Assembly: GCA_019155185.1 (NCBI GenBank)
Contig: CM032802.1
Location: 2,952,501 to 3,016,500 of the forward strand
Length of the DNA stretch: 64,000 nucleotides
From: Beaufortia kweichowensis
Taxonomy: Eukaryota; Chordata; Actinopteri; Cypriniformes; Gastromyzontidae
Direction of reading: 5' to 3'
This document shows, piece by piece, positions 1 to 12,227 of the stretch. The notes beneath the pieces are model-generated. The model made no database searches. It was not told where the DNA came from and was given only the letters and a program-made list of their open reading frames with translations. The stretch's first letter is position 1. The number at the start of each line of letters is the position of its first letter. A program made the position numbers and the translations under genes.

Positions 1-61
1 TGTTTCCATTTAAATTTTTGTTGTTTTTTCTTTTTTTTATTATACAATAGCATTAAATTTG

Positions 62-230
62 CCCAGATGAAATAATACTGTAGTATACTGTGCTAGTTAG
101 TATAGTAAACTGCAGTAAAATTGATTTATTTTAATTCCTAGGTACTACTAGTGTTTTTGAACCTAATCATATTAAACATTACAGTATATTCTAGTACAGT
201 TTAATTTGCAATAGTTAACACAACAGAACA
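62..230. repeat. Dispersed repeat remnant, 'actgtagtatactg' type
   Basis: This stretch carries repeated variants of 'tactgtagtata' and 'tatagtaaactgcagta', followed by 'tacagtatattctagtaca'. I recall this vocabulary as a common dispersed repeat of cyprinid genomes, although no copy could be searched for. The edges are approximate. No terminal repeats or target-site duplication are visible, so this is an eroded fragment. Confidence 0.35.
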
Positions 231-397
231 TTAGAATTGAACCTGACAGCTGTCACTGCACATATTAAGCATTGATGTAAAAATGCACTTTTTTAACTAA
301 ACATTTTTTTTTAAATTGTAGATGGTAGATTTTTTTTAAGCATTTATAAATCTTTTTTATTTTTTGTTTTTTAAAAATGACATTTATTAGTTTATTT

Positions 398-520
398 ATT
401 GTAATGAAAATTTGTTAAATAATTATTCTTGAGTCTTATACCTTTCCATCAATATATAGTTTGTCATGATTAGATTAAATTCAACTATAACATTTTAAAG
501 TGAATGGTGAAATAACCCTC
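398..520 (+). repeat. Dispersed repeat copy shared with 53.87-53.98 kb
   Basis: This segment aligns by eye to 53868-53977 in the same orientation. Both contain 'tgaaaatttgt', then 'acctttccat', then 'tatagtttgtcat', then 'attagatta', then 'aaagtgaat' and 'gaaataa' in the same order and nearly the same spacing. The two copies are about 53 kb apart, so this is a dispersed family and not a tandem repeat. No class can be assigned from the sequence. Confidence 0.6.
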
Positions 521-2631
521 TTTTCTTTGAGTAAACTACGTGATGAGAAAATGACTATATCACTGATCTTTTTCCCTGTGAAGCCCAACATGGCCACATT
601 AAAACATTATCGCACAGTTGATACAGGCTTCAGGCAGGCAGCAATCTGTCTTTAATGAATGATTTAACTTTTAATATATATTAGATGCAGAACTTTATCA
701 ATTAGATTAATATCGATTATTTTCAATCATCATCTATCAATGCATTATGAAGTGAGTTTCAAATATCGAAAAAGGAAATAAAGAATAAGTGTCTAGTTTA
801 TACTGTCATTGCATATTGAGCTAATCCGCTATATAGTGGGTGTTAGTTTTATGCAAAGAAAGCCATTATCTGGTATACGAAGCAGAGAGGAGACCGTGCC
901 AAAGTAAGCAGTTTAGTAACAACTTCTGTATTATGCTATCGTGCTGCTTTAGCATTTGCGCATCAGTCAAGCATTTCACAGGCATTTCACGGGTCACGGA
1001 TGTTCGACGTGTATGTATAATTATGGCAGTTGGCCAGCTGGCAAACAGTTTATAGCGCTTCAACAGCTAATGCATCTGAACAATAACAACACTCTTGTGT
1101 AGAGGTTTCGCTATGTCAGTAATGAAATCTAATTGCTAACAGATCTAAATGCTAATTTGATTCCTGGTCTTAAAGTAATGCTGTTTCAGCAACACACGAC
1201 TGCATCAAGCATATCCTGCATGTAGAAAATCTCCAAAACCATTATGGCTGACAAGCGTCAGTATTTATATCATTCTCAGCAGAGCGGCATATGTTGAAGA
1301 CGGCAAAAAATCAGGGCTTGAAGGGAAACCTGTTGCTGTCAGAAATCAATTAGCTCTCTATCTGCGAGACTCGAATGGCAAGCTATGAGGAAAATCACTG
1401 TCTAATTCCCAGAGGTGCTCTGTCAGTTGATGGTCTATCAATTCTGTATCCACTCTTGTCCTCCAGTAAATGAGGTGCGGATGACTCGAACAGTGTCTGG
1501 ATAAAAAACTCATTTAGAAAAACATCTGTTTATCAGGTAAGAAATCATTTGACAGACAGTAAGTGGAACTCATCAACTGAAGGAACGGATAGACACGAGC
1601 GGATAAAATGTCCGACATGCAGATTATTTGTTAATGCATGTATGGAGGATTTTATTTTGCGTAAGCGTCACTATTAGTTTTGCTCATGCATTACAGATTT
1701 AGAGGGAAACCCTTAAACGGCACGTATTAAATTAGAGTCTGCGGTTACATGTTGTGCATGTTTGTACTTTGGAGATTGTGAGGATACCTCACAGAAGACT
1801 GATAATAACACTGGCAAAAATATCCAATAGTGTTACAGTAAAGCAGTGACCTCAGCCGTATCTAGGGCCCCGAGTATTATAGAGACTTGAAAGGATGTTT
1901 CACTGGAAAATGAAGAATGTCACATGATTTACTCGCCCTTCATGCCATCCTAGACGTATATGACCTTCCTTCTTCAACTGAACAAATCAGAGTTAATATT
2001 CTGGCTTTTCTCTGCTTTATAATGCATTTGAATGGAGTCCCTGGAAAAGCCCCTTCCATCCTTTATAAAAGTCATTCAGACTCCAGCGGGTCCTATAAGG
2101 CATTTGTAATTGGTTCTCGCATGTCTCGTGACTGGTCATGATATGCATTTCGACAAAAACCTGGACCACATTCAATGAAATTACAAAGATATAAAGATAT
2201 TACATGTACCTCCGATTGTGTTCGAATGAAGTAAGAATTTCATATACACCAAGGATGCTGTGGTGGAAATTCATTATTAAAAGATTTCATTTTCTGGTGA
2301 ACTTTGACATCTTTGTCATGGACTAGTATCATGTTTTGCATGGGCAAACACCACTCACATTTTACATGTAATAGATTTCAGTATTGTAGTATTTAAAATA
2401 TTAAAAACAAATAATATAATAATAAATGTATAAATTATTTATAATATCTATAATGTTATGGAATATAATGATATTTATTAATATTTATTCAAATTGTACA
2501 ATACAACAAAATCACTATTAACTTGATCATATTTGTGTTTAAACACATTTTAAATGTTCAGCACAAATGCATTTTTTATATTTAAATAGACACTGATACA
2601 TACAATATCAACATACAATCCCTTACATATT

Positions 2632-2836
2632 TGGGTAGTTGACAAATAAATATGTGACTGTGTCCTATGGTGTGATGGCAAAAATGTTGAAAAACACAAA
2701 ATATACAAATAGCACGAGCGATTTATATTTATTGCTGGAGTTACAAATACGATAAGAAAGATTTATCTGAATTTTTCGACATGTTTTGTATTCCACACAA
2801 TAGGGCACAGTCACATATTTATTTGTCAACTACCCA
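2632..2836. mobile_element. 205-bp MITE-like element with long terminal inverted repeats
   Basis: The left end (from 2632) and the reverse complement of the right end (to 2836) are identical for about 31 bases, starting TGGGTAGTTGACAAATAAAT. They continue with scattered mismatches to roughly 45 bases. The interior is AT-rich, about 110 bases long and has no coding capacity, as expected of a non-autonomous DNA transposon. If the element begins at GGGTAG, both flanks carry ATTT, a possible 4-bp target duplication. If it begins at TGGG, no clear duplication is seen. The superfamily is therefore unresolved. The near-identity of the ends suggests fairly recent movement. Confidence 0.75.
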
Positions 2837-5621
2837 TTTACAACTTCCCAGATGTACAAATGTTTACGAACTCCTATTGATATTTAATGGAAAAATCCAC
2901 AGACTAATAATAAGCTGATTACACACAACATGTCACCACGGCATAGTAAATTCAGACATTGCGTAGCCAATTACAACTTGACCACACGATGACAATGTAA
3001 TGGCCAAATCAACACCATTAAGCCAATTAAGCGTCAGCCGGTTCAAGTCATTTTAGCTTTTTACTGGCTTTGCCATTTGGTTTAATGGGAGCAGCTTGAC
3101 TCACTAAGACCACAGCTGCCATTTCCTATTAATGTGTCATGTTGAGTGGGAGGCAATAATAATAGCAGTGATTTCGCAACGTTCTGGCCAGGCAGAGGTT
3201 AGCAGAAGACAACAGCATGTGAATGTCTGTCGACTCTTTAATTAAATATGCAGTGTTTTGTACCATCTGTAATTATTCTCTTATGATGTTTTAAAGGTAA
3301 ATATTAGACCGTCACTAGCTGGCACGCACCATTCAGGCCATTATTGCTCACGAAACAATGGAATTGTTCAAGGCATTAGAAACCGTACAGTTCAGACAGA
3401 GCATCAGAGGGATTTAATGAACGTGTCAAAAAGGCACACTGTTTTTATTTTAATAACGCTTGCAGCACAACACGAACTGGCCACATTTCTTCTTTGCTTT
3501 TGGATTCAAAATGTTGCCATTGACTAACAGGTGTATGGTGTGGTGGTAGAGTTGTTTTTAGGAAAAGAACAAACAGTAATGTCAAAGTAGAGTCTTTAGA
3601 GAAATTACAGTGATTATCTGTCACAAGGATCATATGATTTTTATTTACAGTAATAGAACCTTGATGACGTATGTGGCCAACAAATCGCCGGCAGTGGAAA
3701 ACCTAACAAGTTAAGAGAAAGAAGGTCTTGAGAAAGCTGTCCGTTCATCTCATCGGCTGTTGCTTTGTTGTCGCAGGACCAGTGCACAAAACTGCTGGGT
3801 TTTTACCAATTTACCAGGACACTAATTGCCGTATGATTAATTACCATACCATAGACCCACAGAAAAGTTACACGATGATGTCATCAGTGGGTCTTGGCAG
3901 CATACATTTTCTATATATAACTCATCAAAATAAGTTTAGCAATTTTAACTTTCATATAGCAAGTATAAAATATAAGTACCAATAATTCCATTTCACGCTG
4001 TTAGGATCCATCCAAATTGAATTAGGCACTGATAAAACATCTACTATAATAAATCGAAATATTATGACTTGCATATTGCTTCCAAAACAATTAGTGAATA
4101 ATTTCATGTAAGTAAAGTTTTCATACACATAAGCTGGAATGACAAATGAGAACAGTTTTTGTAAGACATGATGCAAACTGTTGTCATTTCAAACTTTTAA
4201 TTGCAATGAGACCATCTGGAAGCTGAACAGCATGAAGACTTTACATTAGCACATGACTTATTGGCATATTATTGGCTCCTGGCATATTTGTGTGCTTTTT
4301 AAGAAGTAAGAAGGCTTCTCCGTCCTCCTGCATGATTCAGTGTAATGTGCCTTATGAAACTACTGAAGGCAGTCGTTGAATCCCAACAACTGTGTTTATA
4401 GTTTTGTTGAATTGCAGCCACAAATAGGTGGACATAACCAGCATCATAAGAGCTGCTATTACTCTGGTGCTTTACTGTAATGAATACAGAAAATTGACAC
4501 TAATAGTGTGATCAGAAGCTGATCTACTGCTCATTGGAAGCACTTTGCACAATCTCATGTAATTGCATTGCAATTCTGATTTCATTACTGCGAAAAAGCC
4601 ATAAACACCAGATCAATGAAACTGAATATTCCTTTTACAGCTACTTTCCCTAACAGAGCATTTTGTTGAAGTTGGGTTAGGCGTATGCCACAGTCACGCT
4701 GGACTTTTGTCTCTTTGACTTATATGCATGTGAAATGCAAGCTTCTGCGCGAAAAGTTTGGTGACTCTAACCTGCAAATTCGTAACGTGAGATGTCGTCA
4801 TTAGGCTTTCCCATGTGACAACTAGCCCAGGTCTCCTCTAAACGGCTCTTTAACCAGCACAGAGAACTGGCGTAATGGTGCATGTTGAGCTGAAGAGCCA
4901 GTGAATCCAGAATCCAGTCCGTGCCAGCATTATACTGGATGAATTAACTGCCCAGAGACAGGCCAGTATCAACCATCTGTGTAATTAAATGGCAGCTCTA
5001 TGGCATATGGGTAGAGAAATTGAGAAATGGCCAAATTCGCAAGGCAATATTGAAATGGTCCACTTACATGCATATGGAATCAGTGAAATGGGTGAGCTGA
5101 ATTTGCGCTCTGTAACTGCGAAATTTATTACATTTTAGAATTAATGTTGAAAAGGGTTGGATTAAATGGAAAAATATGCACGGTATCGATTCTTTTCCTT
5201 TCTGTGGCCCGATAAGTCAAATGAGCTTTACTCTTTCCTTTAAGCGGATTGAGAAAAATCACCATCCTCTTAGCTTTTTTCTCGGATGTAAGTCTTGTTA
5301 TCAGTGCCGTGTTTCTGCTCTGCTCTTCAGAAAGTCTTTGTTGTGGGAGCGTGGTGGTCTGATTAGAGGTCTGCTCCTGAGGGTAAACCTGCTTTATACA
5401 GGAGTCTTCTTATTATGCTGCAAAAATGTCTGTATTAAAATATGTTTCATGTGGTAACATCTAAATTAGCTTCTTCTATTATGAATTCTATTTTATATGT
5501 GTTTATTAAACAGCACTCTGGAATACTTGATTCTGATTGGCCAGCTGTGATAACAACCTCAAACAAACTCAAAACGAATAACACGAGGACAACCAGATTC
5601 TGCGAGTCAACTGTGAGTCAA
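2837..5621. other. Non-coding sequence without recognisable feature
   Basis: I see no gene, RNA or repeat boundary in this stretch. The reading frames of 60-93 codons are unremarkable and their translations resemble no family I know. The base composition is AT-rich and even. It is presumed intergenic. Confidence 0.5.
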
Positions 5622-5623
5622 TA

Positions 5624-6084
5624 GGGCTGTTAAATGATTAATCGCATTTAGAACAAAAGTTTGTTTACATGTTTGTGTTTATTTATAAACACAAACATGT
5701 TTATATATATATATATATATATCTATCATCCAATCATCCAATCAGAATCATCTGTGTACTGTACATTTAAATTTTTGTTTATAAACATATAATGGAAATA
5801 TATAGATGTATTTATTTATATTTACCAATAATCAAAATTTTATATATATATATATAATTTTGATTATTGGTAAATATAAATAAATACATCTATATATTTC
5901 CATTATATGTTTATAAACACAAAATTTATTTATTTATTATTTTTTATATATTTTTTAAATATGTGCATGTATGTGTATGTGGTAATAAATACAAAATTAA
6001 TATGTACAGTACACAGACATATATTTTGTAAACACAAACTTTTATTTTGGATGCGAATAATCACGATTAATCGTTTGACAGCCC
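5624..6084. mobile_element. 461-bp foldback MITE flanked by TA, GGGCTGT ends
   Basis: The left end reads GGGCTGTTAAATGATTAATCG. The reverse complement of the right end matches it at 19 of 21 positions (two T/C differences). TA sits immediately outside both ends (5622-5623 and 6085-6086), which fits the TA target duplication of Tc1/mariner-type elements. The ends also share internal blocks: 'aaaagtttgt' near each tip and 'ctgtgtactgtacat' at 5752 against its complement near 6005. The interior is AT-rich, non-coding and dominated by a perfect hairpin (listed separately). Elements with this terminus are, from memory, very abundant in fish genomes. The non-autonomous status is clear, but the superfamily rests only on the TA. 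Confidence 0.75.
5777..5918. repeat. Perfect 63-bp inverted repeat with 16-base TA-rich centre
   Basis: The left arm 5777-5839 is the exact reverse complement of the right arm 5856-5918. The arms begin GTTTATAAAC and end at CAAAATT next to a run of alternating TA. With its self-complementary centre, the whole 142-bp unit can extrude as one cruciform. Just outside, the symmetry continues as 'tttt(gt)gttta' with a 2-base indel. A second small palindrome, built on 'tttgtgtttatttataaacacaaa', lies at about 5668-5701. Perfect arms indicate that the hairpin formed recently or has been homogenised by gene conversion. Confidence 0.9.
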
Positions 6085-6086
6085 TA

Positions 6087-9000
6087 AATTAAACCACATT
6101 AAATGTTGGTTTTGTTTCAATGTCATGTCTCGTCTGACAATCATACCTACATCTGAAAACGTTTTTGTGTATTCAAAGCCGAAAACATTCTGTATTCTTT
6201 ACAAACTGCTAATACAACATTTCAAATCAATATTTCATGTCCAATATTTGCTTATGTGGCAACTCGTGTAATTGTTGGGATAATGTACAGCAAGCCGGTT
6301 ATCAATGAAATAAACCCTTTCATAGTGATACAAGACAGTTATCCTGAAAACATGTTCCTGATTACTCTGTTGGGGTTTATTCTACGATAACAACCAGCTG
6401 GCAGTACAGTATCCCTTAAAGTGAAGTTAAAATTGTAAATAAAAACAAAACATGCATAACAAAACATGAACATCCCCATGTGCCGTATATCCATGAAAGT
6501 TTTATAAACAGTTGAAACGTCTGCCGCAATCACAAGTGCAATCTATTTCCATCACAGTCGTCTGTATTGACAGCTCATCTGGGTAGTGTTTGGCTATGAT
6601 TAACTCTTCACCCATGCCAGCAAGCACCTGCCAGTGTTTATTGAGCCCCGCTCTACAAAAATGACAATGTTCTCGCCTGAAATGGCTTTTGAAAGCTTGT
6701 CTGATAGAGCAAAGATTTCTGTTTTCTTGTTTCTCTCTCTCCTATCTTCTGAAGTCAAGAACATCACAATGTCACCTCTTCTGACATGCAGTGAGATCAG
6801 TGCTACCCTGAAAACAATGGACACTAGCTGCTGCCATGCCAACTACCTGACATCAGAGTTGTAGTTAAAACATTTATTTTTCTTTTGTATTAAAGGCTAC
6901 TAGTGCTGTCTAAAAATATCAAAAGAATAAAAAAAAAATGATTGGAAGCGGACAAATTAACCTCTGTCACAGGGCAATAGTTGCCATCAGTTACTCGTTT
7001 GAGAAATGAAAGATGACAAATTTTATTCATTTGTCTCAATTAAAGCCTGCTGTTATAGTATAATTACTGAATATGGGGAACTTCACGCAAATGTCAAATT
7101 ACCATGAAAACATAGTTTTTACCATACTGATAGATAGCTCAGATGTCAATACTTTAAATATAAGTTAACTGTAAAAGATACGTAAAGTTTACCAAATTAA
7201 GCTTAACCTTCTATAGAGAGGCTAGTAAATTCCCAAAAGAAGGTTTTACTTAAATTTAAACATTTTGTCACCATTGCAAACCCACTTTTTATTTACTTTC
7301 TTCTGTAAAAGCTTGAATTTTTTTGTTTTTTTACTGGCAGGACTGTATGAAATATGATGCATGATTTATGTTGCTTAGTATATAGGAATATATTCTTATA
7401 TCAACATGAGAGTAATTAAATAATTTACAAGCACCCCTTTGTGTAACATGCTCTCAAACACCATGTTTGTATGGGCATAAATCTTTATACTGTTGCTGTA
7501 AGTTGAGTAAATGTGTTGTATTTTCAAGCCTCTCCTTATGAATGTTGGTGCTCTAACGTTTTGTTCGCATAAATATCCCTGAATAACAAGTGTAACCTTT
7601 TGCTCTGTTGACCTCTTCCACCCCTGCATCCAAACATTATTTGGTTGTATTCGAAATTCCTACCAGATAACTGTAAAATCTCTAAAGATAGCAGAAGAGT
7701 TCAATTCACTTCATCTTGGGAAAGAGGATAATACATGTTCATGCCAGCAGATATCACAAAACGAATGCATCTGTAGTGGTTAAATCAGCAGATTCGCAGT
7801 GCTGAGTAGAGGCAGGCCTTAATCAATGTCATGCGATGATTCCCTTATCTGCAACAGCAGATGTCTGTCCTGTTTTTTATATATTTGCTTCCTGCTTTAC
7901 TTGTCACATTTGCCTTCAAATACAGCTGGAAATATCTCATTCCTTAATAACTACACAAGGCAGGTTTTTAAAGCGAGGTCGAGAACCGATAACCTCTCGC
8001 CGAGCTCAGAAGCTATTGTTCAAAGTCACGGTGAGCGCCGCGGGCCGCCGGAACCCGAGCAAACAACATTAAGGAACTTACTCTGCATGTTAGTTCATGG
8101 CGATGCACAAAATCAGGATTTTCACAACAAGTGTCGTAGTTCATCTTCGCACGGAATCTGATGGGATCTGAGTCGCTCTTATCAGTGAAAACAGACGGTG
8201 GTGGGGAAGTCGGGGATGCTGAGGTGGACAAAGCTGCTTGTTCAGATGAAGTTAAGCCCTGAAATTTTGTGTAATTAGATTCCAGTGATTTTGCTGCTTT
8301 GAGACGGACCCCTGGTGTATGATACATTGAAGATCTAATCCAAATTCAGATACGCTGGAGAGTAGCTTGCTAAAAGTAGTGACATCACTAACAAAGCTAT
8401 AATTGTCAGTAGCGATACAGTAGCTTAACTATTTTAAAATAGCGTAGCGTTTACAAAATTAATTGCATGAAGCAAATTTAAAGTCTTTGCATATCCATGT
8501 ATAACAAAAAAGAATGATCATGTTTGTCACTTAGTAGATTGACTCGTCATGTTTGAATCATCGCAGATAAACTACAGTTCGGAAGTAACTTCCTCACATT
8601 CACGTTAAAGAGAAATGATTTGCTCGCTCATTGTCAATTTACAGAACAGTTCCATTGTGCCTTTTGTCATGATGAAAATGTTGGCGATCAACTGACTACG
8701 ACAAATGTAACAGAATCTCTGTCTGACAGAGTTGCTATAATCATTTATCTTCATCCAACACTTCCAATCCTCAAGGTAGGGAGTTTGAAGATGTCTTCTC
8801 AAGTGTTCTTTGTTCATCTTTTATTTTCTAATCTGTTTTAGAAATTTTTTCTTGTACAGCTCACAAGTATGCTTTTCAAAGGAGAAATGCTATTCAGAAT
8901 TTTATAGATGGGTCATTCTCACGAAACCACTGAAACTTCATGGCAGTAAAAAGTTTAATTATAAAAACATAATTCGGTAACACAAAAAATGATCATAACA

Positions 9001-9660
9001 AACATAATTGTGTTTCCTACCTTGCACAAATAATAATTTTAACATTTAACATTTTTTGAAAATCTCAGAACTATAACGCGTCCTGATTTGTCTGAGTGCA
9101 TTTTATGCTGTAATTTTAACAGAATAAAGTTTAAATATTCAGAAATAAATAATAGGATGGATGTTCTTAAATAACAAATAATGACCAAAAAAAATCATTG
9201 ATCAAGTAGTCACGTATAATAAAAATTATGATAAAATAATAGTGGAATTGTCCATGACTGACGTTCTCATGCTCCGTAACATTTTTAAAAGACTATTTAC
9301 ACACAAACACAGATATTTACATTAAGTTAGGACCTTTTATATGGCTACTAGGAAAAAATAGTTTTTTTTTAGTTCTGTAGCTAAAAACTTAATTTTCTTA
9401 AGTATTTTTTTTAGCAGAACGTGCAATGGGATTGACAGTTTTCAATGGTTATGGTAATGAGATTTTTTTTTTTTTTAATCTAAAATTGTCTAAATTGTCA
9501 GTAACAGGAAACCAAGATTTCGTAAGAATCACATAAATAATAATGTGTGGTGTTGATGTTTAAAATATTTTGTTGACCGGCTAATCATAAAGCTAGAGAT
9601 TGTTAAGTGATTTGGGCATTTCCAGCATTATAGATGTGACATTTTCTGTCTTTCATACTT
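6087..9660. other. Non-coding sequence with weak repeat remnants
   Basis: No gene is supported. A stretch at 7085-7200 resembles 29165-29275 and is listed separately. Around 8030-8060 there is a short CpG-rich patch within an otherwise AT-rich background. The region 8930-9560 has runs of T and A and looks like decayed transposon sequence, without definable ends. The ORFs of up to 111 codons near 7.8-8.3 kb overlap each other on both strands and resemble no known domain. Confidence 0.4.
7085..7205 (+). repeat. Degenerate repeat copy related to 29.17-29.28 kb
   Basis: The order 'caaatgt..', 'accat/cgaaaa', 'gtttttacca', 'atagctcagatg' is shared with 29175-29255 in the same orientation. The level of identity is modest, and this is an eye alignment only. 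It is probably a fragment of an old DNA transposon family. No ends are visible. Confidence 0.35.
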
Positions 9661-9665
9661 TCTTT

Positions 9666-9705
9666 TATACAAAGTGACTTGCAAATAATTAGGATACTAT
9701 GAAGG
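9666..9705 (-). repeat. Degenerate SINE-tail-like fragment
   Basis: The segment 'caaagtgacttgcaaataattaggat' resembles the sequence at 49665-49690 and, in reverse complement, the 'gcttttatccaaagcgacttaca' tail common to fish SINEs. It is very short and decayed, so this is only a suggestion. Confidence 0.3.
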
Positions 9706-10670
9706 GATAAAATTGATCTCTATAGCCTCATCCTCTTTCTCTTACTTTAAGAGGCTGTATAGTGTATGATTTAGGCCCAGACAGGAACTATCACTCCTGT
9801 TATCCTCCCTCCTCTTCACCCACAAACACAGAAGATTGGTCAAGCCATCTGTCGCTGACCACCCAGCCAAGGGCCAGGCATTCCCCAACGTACACATTCC
9901 TCACAGTGGGACCTTTCAAGCTTCAGTCTCAAATTAAAGATTTACAGATAGGACACACGCCCGGTAGCACCCTGGCTATTCTCTTCAAGCCGCGTGAGTG
10001 CTTCATCTTCACACATCTCTCAGAGTAAAAGCTTTCTGAGAGACACAGAGCAAGAAGACAAAAAGAAACCAAACATTACCAAAGAGAGCACCACAGAGTT
10101 GAGCCATGCATTAGTGCACTTTGTCCTTACTTTGATTACAGAGCAGTGTTTCAGACGCTGTGGTTTTAGAAATTAACATAGATGTTTTGAGCTGTGAAAT
10201 GAAATGCCACTTACAATGCTAAAGTGCCGCAAAGATACCAGAGTTGGCAAAATGACAGCGCGGCGCAAAGCATTGTGGGAGATAATGCTGCATGCTGTTG
10301 TTTTTTAATAAAACAGTTTATTTGATTGACTTTATACTTTAGAACTAATGTTATACAAGTAGTACAGCAAGAAATTGTTAAATAACTAAGACAAGGCTGC
10401 AAGATATTTAATTTGGCTTTTGTTGGAAGAAATACTTGCTCTCAACGCTTGATTTACCATGGTTTTATTAACCTGTTAACTCAGGAGGGACACCTCTGTT
10501 ATTTCCCTATTATCTTTTAATATTTCATTGTTGAATTTTATTCTTTTGAAAAATAAAAAATTGATTCATTGAGTTGAATTATTATTCTAATAAACATAAT
10601 AAAATGATAAATTAAAAAATGTTAACGTTATTGTCATTTATAAAAATACCTAAAATGAAAAGAATTTTTA

Positions 10671-10693
10671 ATTCAATTCAATTCAATTCAATT
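10671..10693. repeat. Short (ATTCA)n microsatellite
   Basis: Four and a half consecutive copies of the pentamer ATTCA, followed by AT-rich sequence. Confidence 0.8.
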
Positions 10694-11552
10694 GTATATA
10701 GTATATAGTATTTGCACAGATATAACAAACAAAGTATAATTAAAATGATCTAATCTTCTCTAAGGTCCCTAGTCTCCATGTGCTCTTTCTCTCTGGTCGC
10801 TTGTTCTAAGTCTCATTAGGGCACTCTCTGTCTCCAGACCTCAAGACCACAGTCCTATCTGATGTATCTAAAGTTGCTGGCTAAAATCACAATTAAATAA
10901 CATATTTTCCAGTCAATAATTTTACCTGACATCAACTGTCTTTAGCTTCTTAAGCTCAAACTGTGCTAAAAAACACCTTTTCTGTGGTCGCTTTAGCTAC
11001 TGCGCATGTGCACGAGTTGGCGAGCACCTCATGAGACACCGTATAGAGTTCCTTTCCAGAGAATATCGTTCTTAATTAATCGCTAATATTTATTATCTGT
11101 GTTTTAGCCATTTTAGCCAACTAGCAGGGATATTTCATTGACTAGCATTAGTAGCTAGTTTTTAGCAAGTAATTAGCTTTGTCACAATGTCACAGGGTGA
11201 CCAAATAATTTTTTCCTTATTTTGACCAATATTTCTTATTTTTTAATCGTAAACCTGACAAATGTTTTTTACTTGACCAATATGCTGTTAGACATTCATG
11301 ATAGAGATTTAAAGATACTTCTTATAAGAGTATAGCAATGTAGCATGCTGATATTATATGGACAAGCTACTTTGGTAAGATTTTTACTACAAAAATGCAT
11401 GTGCAAATGTTTTCCAGAGAATACAGTAAATCTGTATTATCTTAAATTGATCTGTAATACCAGTCAATAAACTGCAATAAAGTATTCGTCTGAAAAGCTT
11501 TTATTTAGGCAACAGCTACTGTAGCTAGCAGAGTTTTAGCAATGTCTTTGAA

Positions 11553-11738
<186 letters not shown>

Positions 11739-12017
11739 TGTTTCCAACCTCAGGAGAAGCCTATTAGATGTCACAGAGTATGTGGTCTTGGCATGAAAGT
11801 GCACAGAGCCATATTGCATCTGTGCTGAGCAAATAGACAGACTCCAAGTTCAATGACAGTTCAACAGACCTGGTGAAAATAGAGAGAGAAAGTCACAGAG
11901 TGGGTGTTACATGTTTCCTAGTTGTGAATAGGAGTGCAGAGTGCATGGTTTGAGGTCTGCGACTGTCCCGGGTGCTAATATGCTCTGTTTGAAGCTGCAA
12001 GGCCGTCTGATCAGTGG

Positions 12018-12143
12018 TTACATTTACTTTCATGCATTTGTTGGAGATCTAAATTGCATATTTTTAGCAGTATGTGTGTTCACTGGCGATCGAACCCATG
12101 AACTTTGCATTGATAATGCAATGATCTGCCATTTGAGCTACAG
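12018..12143 (-). mobile_element. Decayed tRNA-derived SINE (minus strand)
   Basis: Read on the minus strand from 12143, the sequence starts with a tRNA-like head. It has 'TAGCTCAAATGG' in the A-box position and 'GGTTCGATCGC' in the B-box position (one mismatch to the usual GGTTCRANNCC), with an anticodon-stem-like 'ttgcattatcaatgcaa' between them. It continues with 'aacacacatactg' and ends near 'ccaacaaatgcatgaaagtaaatgtaa'. I recall this layout as a widespread cyprinid SINE whose intact tail reads 'gataaaagcgtctgccaaatg'. The mismatched boxes and eroded tail make it an old copy, and it is not a functional tRNA gene. No target duplication was identified. Confidence 0.75.
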
Positions 12144-12197
12144 GAAGTTCATAAACTTTATGAGTTTTATTGTGTGATAAAGTAATTGAATTTGCTG

Positions 12198-12227
12198 CTC
12201 GATTTGTGATCTACATCACAAATCGAG
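12198..12227. repeat. Perfect 13-bp hairpin with 4-base loop
   Basis: CTCGATTTGTGAT (12198-12210), loop CTAC, then ATCACAAATCGAG (12215-12227). The arms are exact reverse complements. It lies 55 bp from the SINE head. No T-run follows, and in a vertebrate genome a bacterial-type terminator has no meaning. It may be the collapsed remnant of a foldback transposon. Confidence 0.9.

Larger units (their letters stand above)
1..2631. other. Non-coding, AT-rich upstream sequence
   Basis: No coding segment can be supported here. The reading frames are short, lack a recognisable domain and are broken by stops. The first 600 bases are very AT-rich and include two repeat remnants listed separately. The rest is unremarkable single-copy-looking sequence, with an extremely AT-rich patch near 2380-2500. 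It is probably intergenic relative to the gene that starts near 20.3 kb, but an intron of an undetected gene cannot be excluded. Confidence 0.5.

Noticed and set aside
8325..8460. Words such as 'agtagcttaactattttaaa' then 'atagcgtagc' resembling a fish repeat
   Set aside because: The resemblance is weak and no boundaries or second copy in the window could be shown.
12081..12143. Possible functional tRNA gene on the minus strand
   Set aside because: Both internal promoter boxes carry mismatches, the acceptor stem does not pair, and a SINE-type tail follows, so it is a SINE head.
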